A stretch of DNA of 64,000 nucleotides from Sphingomonas sp. Root720 (GTDB lineage: Bacteria > Pseudomonadota > Alphaproteobacteria > Sphingomonadales > Sphingomonadaceae), in assembly GCF_001428605.1 (NCBI RefSeq), contig NZ_LMID01000016.1, positions 81,199-145,198 of the forward strand. The letters are read 5' to 3'. Both the position numbers and the translations under genes were made by a program. Below are positions 37,234 to 46,945 of this stretch, in pieces. The notes below the pieces were generated by a model, which was not told the DNA's origin, searched no databases, and saw only the letters and a program-made list of their open reading frames with translations. Numbering within the stretch: the first letter of the stretch is position 1; every line of letters begins with the position of its first letter.

Positions 37234-38033
37234 GCGACATAGACGGTGCTGCCAGGCGCGATATCGATGGCGGCGGCCCCCTCGACGATGATCGTGTCGC
37301 CCAGCTCGACCGCCCGGCCGTCGACCGAGGCACTGCCCTCGACCGGCATCACCCAGGCGGTGGCGCTGCCCGTCGCGATGGGGAAGCTGCCCGCCATGGT
37401 CCAGCGTTCGAGCACGAATTTGCGCTTCTCGGCGAAGATGGTGCGCCCCGGCGCGATCTCGCGCGGGGCGGGGCTGCCGGCGAAGGGACCGAAATCGGAT
37501 ACCGCCATCGCCTCGTCGAGATGGAGTTCGCGCGCCGAGCCATAGTCGTAGAAGCGATAGGTCAGGTCGAGGTTCTGCTGCACCTCGACCAGCCGGAGGC
37601 CCTTGCCGATCGCGTGGATCGTGCCGGCCGGCGAATAGATCACCTCGCCGGCGCGGACGGGTTGCCAGTGCAGCATATGCTCGATCGATCCGTCGAGCGC
37701 CGCCGCGCGGACGGCATCGGGCTCCATCGGCCGCTCGAGGCCAAGGGCGATCGTCGAATCGGGTTCGGCCGACAGGATGATCCAGGCCTCGTCCTTGCCG
37801 CGCGCGAAGCCGAGCGCCTGGGCGGCAGCGTCGTCGGGATGGACCTGTACCGACAGGCGCTCGCTGGTGAACAGATATTTGACGAGGAGTTCGCGGGGCC
37901 GGCCGGACGGATCGTCATACCAGACCTCACCCACCGCCGGCCGATCGGCGGGCTGATCGGCAAACAGCGGGGCCAGGTCGTGCCGGCCCCACGGTTTCTC
38001 CACCCGGTGGTTGGTGAGGATGGTCGCCGACAA
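37149..38033 (-). CDS. manA: class I mannose-6-phosphate isomerase
   Basis: The 294-aa zinc enzyme interconverts fructose-6-P and mannose-6-P, feeding GDP-mannose and surface polysaccharide. Visible motifs are NHRVEKPWGRHDL, VQVHPDDAAAQ, KDEAWIIL, GEVIYSPAGTIHAIGKGL and EVQQNLDLTYRFYDYG, which carry the metal His/Glu residues. The start is taken as TTG at 38033, with GGGAGA six nt before it. There is no ATG that fits. The last 28 codons lie antisense to the end of the NUDIX gene. Confidence 0.9.
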   Translation of the reverse strand: MSATILTNHRVEKPWGRHDLAPLFADQPADRPAVGEVWYDDPSGRPRELLVKYLFTSERLSVQVHPDDAAAQALGFARGKDEAWIILSAEPDSTIALGLERPMEPDAVRAAALDGSIEHMLHWQPVRAGEVIYSPAGTIHAIGKGLRLVEVQQNLDLTYRFYDYGSARELHLDEAMAVSDFGPFAGSPAPREIAPGRTIFAEKRKFVLERWTMAGSFPIATGSATAWVMPVEGSASVDGRAVELGDTIIVEGAAAIDIAPGSTVYVAYPGLRVIEGLLGSESRSTSAIGATVTG

Positions 38034-38148
38034 GATATTTCTCCCGATACCTGGGCACAAGCTAGGGCGGGAGCGCGGTTCCGCAAGAGCGGAAAGGTCG
38101 TCCCGACGGTGCGGCCCCAACGACCGCCCGTCCGGGAAGTTTCATCGA

Positions 38149-38697
38149 TCAGTTCGGAAGACGGACTTCTACCTTGTCGACCCATTCCGGGTAGAAGACC
38201 GGTTCGCGATTCGACCAGCCCGGCGCCGTCGCCGCCGCCTCGCTGATCGACTGGAGCAGGACGCGCCGCTTTTCCGGATGGAGATGGGGCAGCGCCGCCG
38301 CCGCGCAGAAGGCGCCCGGCAGCCACGGCCGCACATGAGCCCCGATCAGGCGCTCGTACAGGAAACGGTAGGCGCCGAAGCTGATCAGACGATCCTGTCC
38401 CAGGTCGAAGGCGCTGACGGTAACCAGCGGGGCGAGGAAGGGCTCGATCGCATCGAGCCCGCTGTCGTCGGGAACGAGTTCGCGGATATGATCGAGCCGG
38501 CTGTAGACGCGTGCCTGCGCCATGATGCTGGCGGACTCTATGACGTCGCGCGACCACCGTGCGAGAGCGTCCTCGCGGCCAAGGCCGACATCGAGCGATC
38601 GACGAATATAACGCTGCGTAGAGGCCGGGAAGCTGGCGAACTCCTTCATTTCCGCCAAGGTCATCGCGCCGTCCGCAGGTCTCATATGCGTGCCCAT
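38149..38697 (-). CDS. conserved-type hypothetical protein
   Basis: I do not recognise this 182-aa protein. It is soluble, mostly helical and without signal or spans. Segments FASFPASTQRYIRRSLDVGLG near the N-terminus and GWSNREPVFYPEWVDKVEVRL at the end look structured. The ATG at 38697 follows GGGGG at good spacing, and base composition resembles its neighbours. It is co-oriented with manA, 115 nt away. Confidence 0.7.
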   Translation of the reverse strand: MGTHMRPADGAMTLAEMKEFASFPASTQRYIRRSLDVGLGREDALARWSRDVIESASIMAQARVYSRLDHIRELVPDDSGLDAIEPFLAPLVTVSAFDLGQDRLISFGAYRFLYERLIGAHVRPWLPGAFCAAAALPHLHPEKRRVLLQSISEAAATAPGWSNREPVFYPEWVDKVEVRLPN

Positions 38698-38939
38698 ACC
38701 AAACCCCCTAACTGGAGCCTGAAGGGATATGCGCCCAAGATGGTTTATGGACGCTTAAGCCCTCGTAAGGCTTCTGTTCAGGATCGAATCATTTTCCTTG
38801 CTGCAACGCAACAAGCAATCACGATACGAGTTCCCCAAACCGCAATATTCTGTGGATAATTTTCGAACGAGGTTGTGAGAGGCAATGGATAGGCGCGTGG
38901 CATCGCCGCCACGCGCCCCAAGATCAGTCCGGCCGTCGA
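38698..38939. other. AT-richer intergenic region
   Basis: This 242-nt gap is less GC-rich than its surroundings, with tracts such as TGTGGATAATTTTCG. No gene with a ribosome-binding site is seen on either strand. It should contain the promoter for the 182-aa protein, but no clear -10/-35 pair stands out. Confidence 0.4.
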
Positions 38940-39191
38940 CTATTCCTTGCCCGCCATCCGGGCCTTTTCCGCTTCGTCGTCATAGCCGGACGACGGGGCG
39001 GGGTCCTTGCCCTTGCCCGGCTGGGTGTTCGATGGCGCGTCCGACGTGGGGAAGCTTTCGTCCAGGGCGACATCGAGCTTGGCATCCTCGTCGCTCGGGT
39101 TGCGCGCGAGCTTGCGGTCGTCGTTGGCATCATGTGCCGGCCGAATATGCGGCGTGCCACGATCTTCCTTGTTCAATGTATCCGTGGTCAT
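38940..39191 (-). CDS. small acidic stress-type protein
   Basis: The 83-aa protein is highly charged and likely disordered. Its centre reads DVALDESFPTSDAPSNTQPG, matching the LDEALDESFPASDPP motif of small proteins common in proteobacteria and often induced by stress. The C-terminus has SSGYDDEAEKARM. AGAGGA precedes the ATG at 39191. An EcfG-type promoter lies 34 nt upstream, so it is probably part of the general stress regulon. The biochemical role is unknown. Confidence 0.78.
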   Translation of the reverse strand: MTTDTLNKEDRGTPHIRPAHDANDDRKLARNPSDEDAKLDVALDESFPTSDAPSNTQPGKGKDPAPSSGYDDEAEKARMAGKE

Positions 39192-39224
39192 GGCCTTGAT
39201 CCTCTGCCAATGTCGGGATGATTC

Positions 39225-39249
39225 AACGTCCGGCGGATGCGGCTGTTCC
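39225..39249 (-). promoter_or_regulatory. EcfG-type general stress promoter
   Basis: On the minus strand GGAAC (39249-39245) and CGTT (39228-39225) are 16 bp apart, the consensus for the alphaproteobacterial sigma EcfG. The -10 ends 33 nt before the ATG of the small acidic protein. Confidence 0.72.
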
Positions 39250-39449
39250 GGATCGCGGCGCCGGCCAGGCACAGCGTTTTGTCCGATTGAGAAAGGCTCG
39301 ATTCATATCGTCGATGGAAAAGATGCGATGGTTCGGACCCTGCGCGCGCTTCGTTCGGAAACTGAACTTTCGATGAACGGCATGAGGGGCTCGACCAACG
39401 TCAAGGCCTCGCAGGAGCATATTTACAACGGTGAATATATATAGGCGGA

Positions 39450-41222
39450 ATGACATTGAACCATGATGGCCCCCGTGGGGCCAGCGTAAGTCCGCGCGTA
39501 GCCCTGCTGTCGATCGTCTGCTTCTGGATGGTCTATTTCGCCATCGCGACGATCCGCTCCTACATGATCGATTTCGGCCATCAGACCGAAATGCTGGCGG
39601 CGCGCGCCTTCGTCACCATCGGATCGATGGTCGCGACCTACATCGTCTATCTTGCCATGCGGCCGCTTGCGGGCAAATCCCTGGCGGTCAACGTGACCGC
39701 GGTGGCGTTGCTCGCCGCGCCCGCCGCCGTCGCGTACAGCTCGATGAACTGGATGGCCTTCCATCAGCTCGACAAGCAGATCGAAGCGGAGAAGGCGCGC
39801 GACACGGCATCGCGAAAATTCACCGTCGACGACCGCAGCGTCGCCGCCGCGCGAGCACAGGCCCGGGCCGCGATCGCAGCCGCACGCGATGCGATCCGCG
39901 AGGCGACCGAACAGGCCAAGGCGGCGGCCGAGGCCAAGGCCGAAGCCCAGCGCGAGGCAGCCCAACAGGCCGCCGAAGCCCAGCGCGAGATCGAACAGGC
40001 CCAGCGCGAGGCCAATGAGAATGCCCGCGACGTGAGCCGGGACGCCGCCCGGGAGGCGGAACAGGCTCGGCGCGAAGCCCTGCGCGAAGCGGAACAAGCC
40101 CGACGCGAAGCCTATCAGAGTCAGCGCGAGGCCTATCGCGAGGCGATGGCGGATTACCAGGAAGGCCTGCGCGAGGCCAAGCAGGCAGTCGAGGAAGCGC
40201 GCCGCCACGGCATCAACATCAACATCGACAGCATCCTGTCGAGCGTCCCGCCGCCACCGGTACCACCCGCACCGCCCGCGCCTACCCCGGCCCCCGCAGT
40301 CCCGGCGGCCATGCCGAAGCCGGCCACCGCGCCCGTTCCGGTCGTCCGGCGGCCCCCGGTGAAGATAGCGATTCCCGAGCCGATCGAGATACCGACACCG
40401 GTTATCAGCGAGCCGACCCCGGGCACGGTGATGATCCAGGTCGGCCCGCCGACTGACCCTTACAACAAGAAGAAGGAGGTCGGCGTCATCAGCCAGATCG
40501 CCGATCAGGCGCTGAATGGCTATTTCTTCTTCGCGGCCTGGGGAGCGTTGTTCCTCGCGCTCAGCTACGCCGCTGCCGTTCGCTCGGCCGAGCGCGCGGC
40601 CGCCGGCTACCGAGCGGCCGCCCGCGATGCCGAGCTCAGGGCACTGCGCTACCAGGTCAATCCGCATTTCCTGTTCAACACGCTCAACTCGCTTTCGACC
40701 CTGATCCTCAAGAACCATCGCGACGAGGCGGAGAAGATGATCCTCAACCTGTCGACCTTCTTCCGCACCAGCCTGACCGCGGATCCGACCGAGGATGTCG
40801 TACTGGCAGAGGAGATCCGGCTGCAGCGCCTCTATCTCGACATCGAGGCGATCCGCTTTCCCGACAGGTTGATCATCGACATCAAGGTACCCGCCGAGCT
40901 GGCCGATGCGCGCGTCCCCTGCCTGATCCTGCAACCGCTGGTTGAGAATGCTATCAAATATGGCGTCTCGCGCGCACGGCGTCCGGTCACGATCGAGATC
41001 ACCGCCCGCCAGGACTCGGAGGGGCTGGTTCTCAACGTCGAGGATGACGGCGAGCCGCTCGGTGACGACCAGCAGCTGCGCGGCACCGGAGTCGGGCTGA
41101 AGAACGTGGCCGATCGCCTGAAGGCGCGCTTCGGCAACGAGGCGAGTTGCCGGTACGGTCCGCTTCCCAATGGTGGTTTTGGCGTGACGATTTTCATGCC
41201 ATTGGTCAGGAATGGCGCCTGA
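39450..41222 (+). CDS. LytS-type sensor kinase with periplasmic coiled coil
   Basis: The 590-aa protein is a sensor kinase of the LytS/YehU group. Three spans near the N-terminus (about 16-35, 51-70, 79-98) are followed by about 150 residues of Ala/Glu/Arg/Gln coiled coil (105-252). Next comes a Pro-rich stretch (266-325, including PPPPVPPAPPAP) and a fourth span (357-377). The topology places the insert in the periplasm. The cytoplasmic part has YQVNPHFLFNTLNSL with His406 as phospho-acceptor, LQPLVENAIKYGV and GVGLKNVADRL. GGCGG precedes the ATG. It overlaps the LytTR gene by 11 nt. The long insert is not usual for LytS proteins, which carry 5TM-LYT or GAF sensors. Confidence 0.86.
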   Translation: MTLNHDGPRGASVSPRVALLSIVCFWMVYFAIATIRSYMIDFGHQTEMLAARAFVTIGSMVATYIVYLAMRPLAGKSLAVNVTAVALLAAPAAVAYSSMNWMAFHQLDKQIEAEKARDTASRKFTVDDRSVAAARAQARAAIAAARDAIREATEQAKAAAEAKAEAQREAAQQAAEAQREIEQAQREANENARDVSRDAAREAEQARREALREAEQARREAYQSQREAYREAMADYQEGLREAKQAVEEARRHGININIDSILSSVPPPPVPPAPPAPTPAPAVPAAMPKPATAPVPVVRRPPVKIAIPEPIEIPTPVISEPTPGTVMIQVGPPTDPYNKKKEVGVISQIADQALNGYFFFAAWGALFLALSYAAAVRSAERAAAGYRAAARDAELRALRYQVNPHFLFNTLNSLSTLILKNHRDEAEKMILNLSTFFRTSLTADPTEDVVLAEEIRLQRLYLDIEAIRFPDRLIIDIKVPAELADARVPCLILQPLVENAIKYGVSRARRPVTIEITARQDSEGLVLNVEDDGEPLGDDQQLRGTGVGLKNVADRLKARFGNEASCRYGPLPNGGFGVTIFMPLVRNGA

Positions 41223-41949
41223 TTCACCGATAAGAACCCTCGTCGTCGACGACGAACCGCTCGCGATCGAACGTCTCCAGATCCTCTGCGCGCGCGAGCC
41301 GATGATCGATCTGGTCGGCACGGCGTCGGACGGAGAGGCGGCGCTGCGGCTGATCGAGGCGCTCCAGCCAGAGATGCTGCTGCTCGACATCGCGATGCCG
41401 GGCCTCGACGGTATCGGCGTGGCCAGGACTGTCGAGAGATTCGACCGTCGGCCGGCGATCATCTTCTGCACGGCGTTCGACCAATATGCGGTGACGGCGT
41501 TCGACCTTTCGGCGACCGACTATCTGCTGAAGCCCGTCGCTCAGGATCGGCTGGCCCGCGCGGTCACCCGCGTGATCGAGCGGCGGCGCGAGCCGGCCGG
41601 TGAACGGGCTGCGTCGGAATATGCGCAGGAATTCTGGGTTCCGCACCGGTCGGAGATGATCCGCGTGGCGGCACAGGACATCGACCGGATCGAAGCCGAG
41701 CGCGACTATATGCGCCTGCATCTCGGCCAGCGAAGCTTCCTGCTGCACCAGACGATCACCGAGCTAGAACGGCGGCTCGACCCCGCCAATTTCATCCGGC
41801 TGCACCGCTCGACGATCGTCCGTCGCGACCGGATCGTCCGGTTGAGCCATGACGGCATGGGCGTCTGGCATGCGGTCCTGACCGACGAGGAGCGTATCCG
41901 AATCGGACGGACCTACCTGCCCGCCGCCAGGGCGCTGATGGGGCGCTGA
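41212..41949 (+). CDS. LytTR-family response regulator
   Basis: The 245-aa regulator has a receiver with VVDDE at 11-15, acceptor Asp59 in LLLDIAMPG and the LLKPV Lys near 105. The C-terminal LytTR DNA-binding domain (about 140-242) shows DIDRIEAERDYMRLH and FIRLHRSTIVRRDRI. It overlaps the upstream kinase gene by 11 nt, so they form a cognate pair. LytTR regulators bind direct repeats in target promoters; none is obvious in the window. Confidence 0.92.
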   Translation: MAPDSPIRTLVVDDEPLAIERLQILCAREPMIDLVGTASDGEAALRLIEALQPEMLLLDIAMPGLDGIGVARTVERFDRRPAIIFCTAFDQYAVTAFDLSATDYLLKPVAQDRLARAVTRVIERRREPAGERAASEYAQEFWVPHRSEMIRVAAQDIDRIEAERDYMRLHLGQRSFLLHQTITELERRLDPANFIRLHRSTIVRRDRIVRLSHDGMGVWHAVLTDEERIRIGRTYLPAARALMGR

Positions 41950-41968
41950 GCGGAACCACCGGGAAACC

Positions 41969-42051
41969 CGCCTTCCGGCGAAAGCCGGAATCTCACTGCC
42001 CTCATTCGACGCACGAAGAGTAGGGAGATACCGGGTTTCGCCAGGACGACG
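41969..42051. repeat. palindromic intergenic repeat, copy 4 (divergent)
   Basis: The left end CCTTCCGGCGAAAGCCGGAA and the right end GGGAGATACCGGGTTTCGCC followed by AGGACGACGG are degenerate forms of the same family. The copy lies between the convergent LytTR gene and leuB. Confidence 0.68.
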
Positions 42052-42061
42052 GTTGAGGATA

Positions 42062-43102
42062 TCAGAGCGCCGCCAGCACCGCGTCGCCCATCCGGGTCGT
42101 GCTCAGCGTGCCGCCGATGTCTCCCGTGCGTGCGCCCCCTTCGAGCGCCTTGGCAACCGCCGCCTCGATGCGGTCGGCTTCGTCCGCCATGCCGAGCGAA
42201 TAGCGCAGCATCATCGCCGCCGACAGGATCGTCGCCAGCGGATTGGCCTTGCCCTGCCCGGCGATGTCGGGAGCCGAACCGTGGATCGGCTCGTACAGGC
42301 CCTTCTGGTTCGCATCGAGCGAAGCCGACGGCAGCATGCCGATCGAGCCCGCGCACATCGACGCCTGGTCCGACAGGATATCGCCGAACAGGTTGCCGGT
42401 GACGATGACGTCGAACTGGCCCGGATTGCGCACCAGCTGCATCGCGGCGTTGTCGACATACATGTGGCTGAGTTCGATATCGGGAAACTCGGCCGATACC
42501 TCGATCACCACGTCGCGCCACAGCTGCGAGGTTTCGAGGACATTGGCCTTGTCGACCGAGCAGAGCTTGCCGCGCCGCGCGCGGGCCGTCTCGAAGCCGA
42601 CGCGGGCGATGCGGGCGACCTCGTCCTCGTTATAGGACATGACGTCATAGCCTTCGCGCCGGCCCGATGCGGTCTTCCGCATGCCCTTCTCGCCGAAATA
42701 GACGTCGCCGTTGAGTTCGCGGACGATCACCATGTCAATCGCGCCGGCGACCTCGGGCCGCAGCGCGGAGGCGTCGGCCAGTTCCTTGAACAGCGTCGCA
42801 GGGCGGAGATTGGCGAACAGGCCGAGTTCCTTGCGGAGCCCCAGGATCGCCTGCTCGGGACGCAGATGGCGCTCGAGCCGGTCGCAATCGGGATCGCCGA
42901 CGGCGCCGAACAGGATCGCGTCGGCCCGTTTCGCGAGGTCGAGCGTGGCGGGCGGCAGGGGATGGCCCTCGGCCTTGTAGGCGGCGCCGCCGACCGGTGC
43001 GGTCTCGAAGCGGAGCCTGTCGGTGACGCGATCGAGCACGCGAACCGTCTCGGCGATGACTTCCGGACCGATGCCGTCCCCCGGCAGCAAGGCAATCAAC
43101 AT
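42062..43102 (-). CDS. leuB: 3-isopropylmalate dehydrogenase
   Basis: The 346-aa enzyme performs the oxidative decarboxylation step of leucine synthesis with NAD. It shows [59 protein letters not shown] ([16 protein letters not shown]), [15 protein letters not shown], and [21 protein letters not shown]. The C-terminal block [15 protein letters not shown] binds NAD. The ATG at 43102 follows GAGGGG. An upstream in-frame extension is not protein-like. It follows recO by 72 nt. Confidence 0.97.
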   Translation of the reverse strand: MLIALLPGDGIGPEVIAETVRVLDRVTDRLRFETAPVGGAAYKAEGHPLPPATLDLAKRADAILFGAVGDPDCDRLERHLRPEQAILGLRKELGLFANLRPATLFKELADASALRPEVAGAIDMVIVRELNGDVYFGEKGMRKTASGRREGYDVMSYNEDEVARIARVGFETARARRGKLCSVDKANVLETSQLWRDVVIEVSAEFPDIELSHMYVDNAAMQLVRNPGQFDVIVTGNLFGDILSDQASMCAGSIGMLPSASLDANQKGLYEPIHGSAPDIAGQGKANPLATILSAAMMLRYSLGMADEADRIEAAVAKALEGGARTGDIGGTLSTTRMGDAVLAAL

Positions 43103-43174
43103 GGCGAACCCCTCTCGTGAAATCGTCGCCGCCCCCCTGCCCCGATGCAGGCGGCCGCGCAATCGCTTTGATGC

Positions 43175-43906
43175 TCAACCGAGCCGGCGGATGCGTTCGA
43201 TCAGCCGTTCGCGCGCGTCGAGCATGTCGGCGCGCCGGTCGACCAGAAGGTCGCGCGCCAGGAAATGACCGGTCAGCCGCATCGCATCGAGAATATCGGG
43301 CCAACCGGTTTCGGCCGAGGGGTCGAGCAGAAAAACCGGCAGGCGCAGCAGCCGCGCGGCATAGGGCTCGCCCGCGACCCGCGAGACCGCCGCGCCGGTC
43401 TTCGGGCTGACGAAAGCGAGGTCGTCGCGCGTGCCCGTTGCGGCGCAGGCCGAAAGATCGAGGGCATAGCCAAGCTCGGCCAGCAGCAGCAGTTCGTAGC
43501 GGACCGCCGCCGCCGCCCAGCCGCGGGCCGAGGGCGCATATTCGATCGCCGCCAGCACCGCTTCGAGCGCCTCGTAGAGCCGCGGATGCGGCTGCCCCTC
43601 CGCCAGCGCCGTGGCGGTGAGACCCGACAACCAGTCGATCGCCGCCGCCGCCAGGGGCTCGGCGAGGAGGCCCGCCCGGCTGTGCGACAGCTCGACCGTC
43701 AACCCCGGCAGCTGTTCCGCCGTACGGGCGCGGAAATCGGCCTCGACGAGATTGCCGGGGACGAGCACCGGCCGCAGCCGGCGCGAGCGGCCGCCGCGCA
43801 CATAGCCGGCAAGCAAGCCATGATCGGGCGTCAGCGCGCGGACGATGGCGCCATGTTCTCCATGCGCGCGCATCGCGCAGATGATGGCGGAGGTGCTGAC
43901 CTGCAT
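43175..43906 (-). CDS. recO: DNA repair protein RecO
   Basis: The 243-aa mediator helps RecF and RecR load RecA onto SSB-coated gaps. The N-terminal OB fold reads [20 protein letters not shown] with [14 protein letters not shown]. The centre is helical with [13 protein letters not shown] and [20 protein letters not shown]. The expected zinc-binding Cys pattern of some RecO proteins is only partly kept, a common situation in the family. The ATG is 49 nt after the deacetylase stop. Confidence 0.9.
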   Translation of the reverse strand: MQVSTSAIICAMRAHGEHGAIVRALTPDHGLLAGYVRGGRSRRLRPVLVPGNLVEADFRARTAEQLPGLTVELSHSRAGLLAEPLAAAAIDWLSGLTATALAEGQPHPRLYEALEAVLAAIEYAPSARGWAAAAVRYELLLLAELGYALDLSACAATGTRDDLAFVSPKTGAAVSRVAGEPYAARLLRLPVFLLDPSAETGWPDILDAMRLTGHFLARDLLVDRRADMLDARERLIERIRRLG

Positions 43907-43955
43907 GGCAAGGTTCAACCGTGGATCCGTGACGGGCGCAAGCACCCGGGACCGA

Positions 43956-44942
43956 TCAGGGCGCGCGCTCCTCGATCCGGTCCGACCAGATCTGCTCGAT
44001 CGCCCGCCCCATGCGGCGCAAGCCGGCACTGGGCAGGAGTACGGACGGCCGGTCGAGCGGCAGATCGTCCAGTTCGGTGAAGAAGGCGGTGGGGAAGCGC
44101 CTTCGTTCCATAGACAGGAAGGCGCAGAGATCCTCAAAGCGCTTGACGAGGATACGGTTCGGCGCGGTGCCCGCACGATTGGCCAGATCGAAGCTATGCG
44201 CCGCGATGGTGACGATCGGCAGTCCATGGTCCGCGGCATGGAGAATCGCCGCCTTGATCTCGCCCAGTGACACTGCCCGGATCTGGAGAGCGCGCGCGCC
44301 GCGCCCTTCGGCGATCAGCGTCACCGGCACCTCGGTGACGCCCTGATGCAGGACCGGCGCGATCTGTTCGCGCGGCAAGCCGATCGCGCTGGGCCTAGGA
44401 TGACGATGGCCGTTATGGCTGCTGTCGAAACGCAAGCCGAGATCGGCCAGTGCGCGCAGCGTATCGTCGTTCGCCGAATAATCGCCGGCTCGGAAGGCGA
44501 CCGGATCTGGCGCGCCGGCCTCCATCAGCAGGTCGCGCGCACGGTCGATCAGGTCGCGCTGTGCCTGGGCGTCATAATGGGCGAGCCCACCCTCGTCGCG
44601 GCCATGATCGCCGCCCGGGTCGGCCCGGAACGGGTAGAGATGAAGCTGCACCTCCTGCCCCGCCTCGAGGATCGGATCGACCATGTGCCTGATCGGTTCG
44701 ATGCCATAGGCACAGGCCGGCATCGGATCGACGAAGAAGCAGGCCTTGAGCGCATATTGGGCGAGAATGCGAAGCTGGTATCCGACGCCGACGCCGGCCG
44801 CCTGATAGGACCGGTCGTAGGCGGCTTGCCATTGCGCTCCGTCGGCCACCCGCGGGCCGTAGAGCGCGGTGTCGATCGTGAGCAGAACGCGCGTCTCCGC
44901 CGCCATCTCCGCCGGTGCGGGGGAGAGACGGCCCGCGTCCAT
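43956..44942 (-). CDS. divergent polysaccharide deacetylase-like protein
   Basis: The 328-aa protein resembles the NodB-homology fold of carbohydrate esterase 4. [11 protein letters not shown] stands where the TFDDG motif usually is, and EVQLHLYPF replaces the usual H(S/T)xx[27 protein letters not shown] and a late [11 protein letters not shown] match the later barrel motifs. The family fold is visible, but the metal site is not canonical, so activity on N-acetyl sugars is uncertain. Its ATG overlaps the uvrC stop by one base (TGATG), so it is translated with uvrC. Confidence 0.75.
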   Translation of the reverse strand: MDAGRLSPAPAEMAAETRVLLTIDTALYGPRVADGAQWQAAYDRSYQAAGVGVGYQLRILAQYALKACFFVDPMPACAYGIEPIRHMVDPILEAGQEVQLHLYPFRADPGGDHGRDEGGLAHYDAQAQRDLIDRARDLLMEAGAPDPVAFRAGDYSANDDTLRALADLGLRFDSSHNGHRHPRPSAIGLPREQIAPVLHQGVTEVPVTLIAEGRGARALQIRAVSLGEIKAAILHAADHGLPIVTIAAHSFDLANRAGTAPNRILVKRFEDLCAFLSMERRRFPTAFFTELDDLPLDRPSVLLPSAGLRRMGRAIEQIWSDRIEERAP

Positions 44943-46870
44943 CAGCCGGCCGCGTGGAAATGATCGTGGATCGCCCGGGCCATGGCCCGGGAAACACCAG
45001 GCGCGCGTTCGAGATCCTCGAGGGAGGCGGCGCGGACGGCCCGCGCCGTTCCGAAGTGCATCAGCAGCGCCTTCTTGCGAGCGGGGCCGATGCCGGGAAC
45101 GTCGTCGAGCGGGCTCTTCGTGAAATTGGCGGCACGTTTCGTGCGATGCGCGCCTATCGCGAAGCGGTGCGCCTCGTCGCGCAGGCGCTGGAGATGGAAC
45201 AGCAGCGGGGAATTGAGCGGCAACATCGCCTCGCGCCCGCCCGGCAGATGAAAATGCTCGCGTCCCGCGTTGCGATCGGGGCCTTTCGAAATGCCGACGA
45301 CGGGCACGTCCTGCACGCCCATTTCCTCCAGCACCTCGCAGACCGCGCCGAGCTGGCCCTTGCCGCCGTCGATCAGCAGCAGGTCCGGCCATTCGCCGCT
45401 GCGTCGCTCGGGGTCCTCCTTCTCGAGGCGAGCGAAGCGGCGCTCGAGCACCTCGCGCATCATCGCAAAGTCGTCCCCCGGCGCCGTCTCGGGGCGCTTG
45501 ATGTTGAACTTGCGGTAGCTTCCCTTCCGGAAGCCCTCGGGGCCGGCGACGATCATCGCACCGACCGCGTTCGTTCCCATGATGTGGCTGTTGTCGTAGA
45601 CCTCGATGCGGTCGGGCGGTCCTTCCAGCTCGAACAGGTCGGCCATTTCCTGGAATATCCGGCCCTGCGTCGTGGATTCGGCCAGGCGGCGGTCGAGCGC
45701 CTCGCGGGCGTTCCGGCGCGCCTGTTCCATCAGCCTACGCTGTTCGCCGCGCTGGGGGACTTTGATCTGGACCTTGCGGCCGGCGCGCTCCCCCAGCGCC
45801 TGGGCCAGCAATTCGCTTTCGGCGGGATCGCGATCGACGAGGACGAGGCGCGGTGGCGGCACCTCCTCGTAAAATTGCATCAGGAAGCTCGCCAGCACTT
45901 CATCCTCGGGCACGTCGGCGGTGTGGGCGGGGAAGAAGGCGCGATGCCCCCAATTCTGGCCTCCCCGGATGAAGAAGGCCTGGATGCAGACGGTGTTCAA
46001 CTTGGTGTCGAAGGCGAAGACATCGGCGTCGGCAACGCCTTCGGCGTTGATCGCCTGGCTGCCCTGGATGAAGGTGAGCGCCCGGAGACGGTCGCGATAG
46101 ATCGCCGCAAGCTCATAATCCATCGCCTCCGCCGCGGCGCTCATCGCCTCGCCGAGCTTCTTCTGCACCTGGGTCGACTTGCCCGACAAAAACGCCTTCG
46201 CATCGCCGACCAGTTCGGCATAGGCGTCCGGTTCGACGCGGTCGACGCACGGGGCCGAGCAGCGCTTGATCTGATAGAGCAGGCAGGGGCGGTCGCGATT
46301 GGCGAAGAAACTGTCGGTGCAGGAGCGCAGCAGGAACAGCTTCTGCAGCGCGTTCAGCGTGCGCGTGACCGATCCGGCGCTGGCGAAGGGACCGAAATAC
46401 TGACCCTTGGCGCGGCGGGCGCCGCGATGCTTCTGGATCCGCGGATAAGCGTGATCCTCGCGCAGGAGGATGAAGGGGAAGCTTTTGTCGTCGCGCAGCA
46501 GGACGTTGTAGGGTGGGCGATAGCGCTTGATCAGCTGCGCCTCGAGCAGCAGCGCCTCGGCTTCGCTGTTGGTCGTGACGATCGTCATCGACCGGGTCTG
46601 CGCAACCATGCGGTTGAGCCGCTTCGGCAGGCGCGACACCTGGGTATAGTTGGACACCCGGTTCTTGAGCGCCCGCGCCTTGCCGACATAGAGGACGTCG
46701 CCGCGCGCATCCTGCATCCGGTAGACGCCGGGACGAGCCGGCAGCGTCTTCAGCACGTTCCGGATCGCGGCGATTCCCATCTCGAGATCAGGCGCATCGG
46801 TGCCACGCACCGTATAAACGCTCTTCTCCTCGTTAAACCGGTCGTTCTGGATCGCGTCGCTCACAGCCAT
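44942..46870 (-). CDS. uvrC: UvrABC excinuclease subunit C
   Basis: The 642-aa endonuclease makes both incisions in nucleotide excision repair. The GIY-YIG domain is at about 40-120 (PARPGVYRM, VLYVGKARALKNRV). A UVR motif follows (AMDYELAAIYRDRLRAL), then the RNase H-like domain with the catalytic Asp in RIEVYDNSHIMG. The C-terminal helix-hairpin-helix pair reads LDDVPGIGPARKKALL and PGVSRAMARAIHDHF. It heads the unit uvrC-deacetylase-recO-leuB. Confidence 0.97.
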   Translation of the reverse strand: MAVSDAIQNDRFNEEKSVYTVRGTDAPDLEMGIAAIRNVLKTLPARPGVYRMQDARGDVLYVGKARALKNRVSNYTQVSRLPKRLNRMVAQTRSMTIVTTNSEAEALLLEAQLIKRYRPPYNVLLRDDKSFPFILLREDHAYPRIQKHRGARRAKGQYFGPFASAGSVTRTLNALQKLFLLRSCTDSFFANRDRPCLLYQIKRCSAPCVDRVEPDAYAELVGDAKAFLSGKSTQVQKKLGEAMSAAAEAMDYELAAIYRDRLRALTFIQGSQAINAEGVADADVFAFDTKLNTVCIQAFFIRGGQNWGHRAFFPAHTADVPEDEVLASFLMQFYEEVPPPRLVLVDRDPAESELLAQALGERAGRKVQIKVPQRGEQRRLMEQARRNAREALDRRLAESTTQGRIFQEMADLFELEGPPDRIEVYDNSHIMGTNAVGAMIVAGPEGFRKGSYRKFNIKRPETAPGDDFAMMREVLERRFARLEKEDPERRSGEWPDLLLIDGGKGQLGAVCEVLEEMGVQDVPVVGISKGPDRNAGREHFHLPGGREAMLPLNSPLLFHLQRLRDEAHRFAIGAHRTKRAANFTKSPLDDVPGIGPARKKALLMHFGTARAVRAASLEDLERAPGVSRAMARAIHDHFHAAG

Positions 46871-46945
46871 GATCTAGGATGGGAGGATCGCCGTCGCAAC
46901 GCCGAGATCACCGTACGGCCATCTTATCGCCATCGTCGATGCCGA

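Noticed and set aside
38885..39199. Plus-strand frame opposite the 83-aa stress protein
   Set aside because: The minus strand has the family motif, ribosome-binding site and EcfG promoter; the plus frame has none.
39360..39444. Short plus-strand frame before the LytS-type kinase
   Set aside because: It has an ATG and ends before the kinase, but no ribosome-binding site or recognisable composition supports it.
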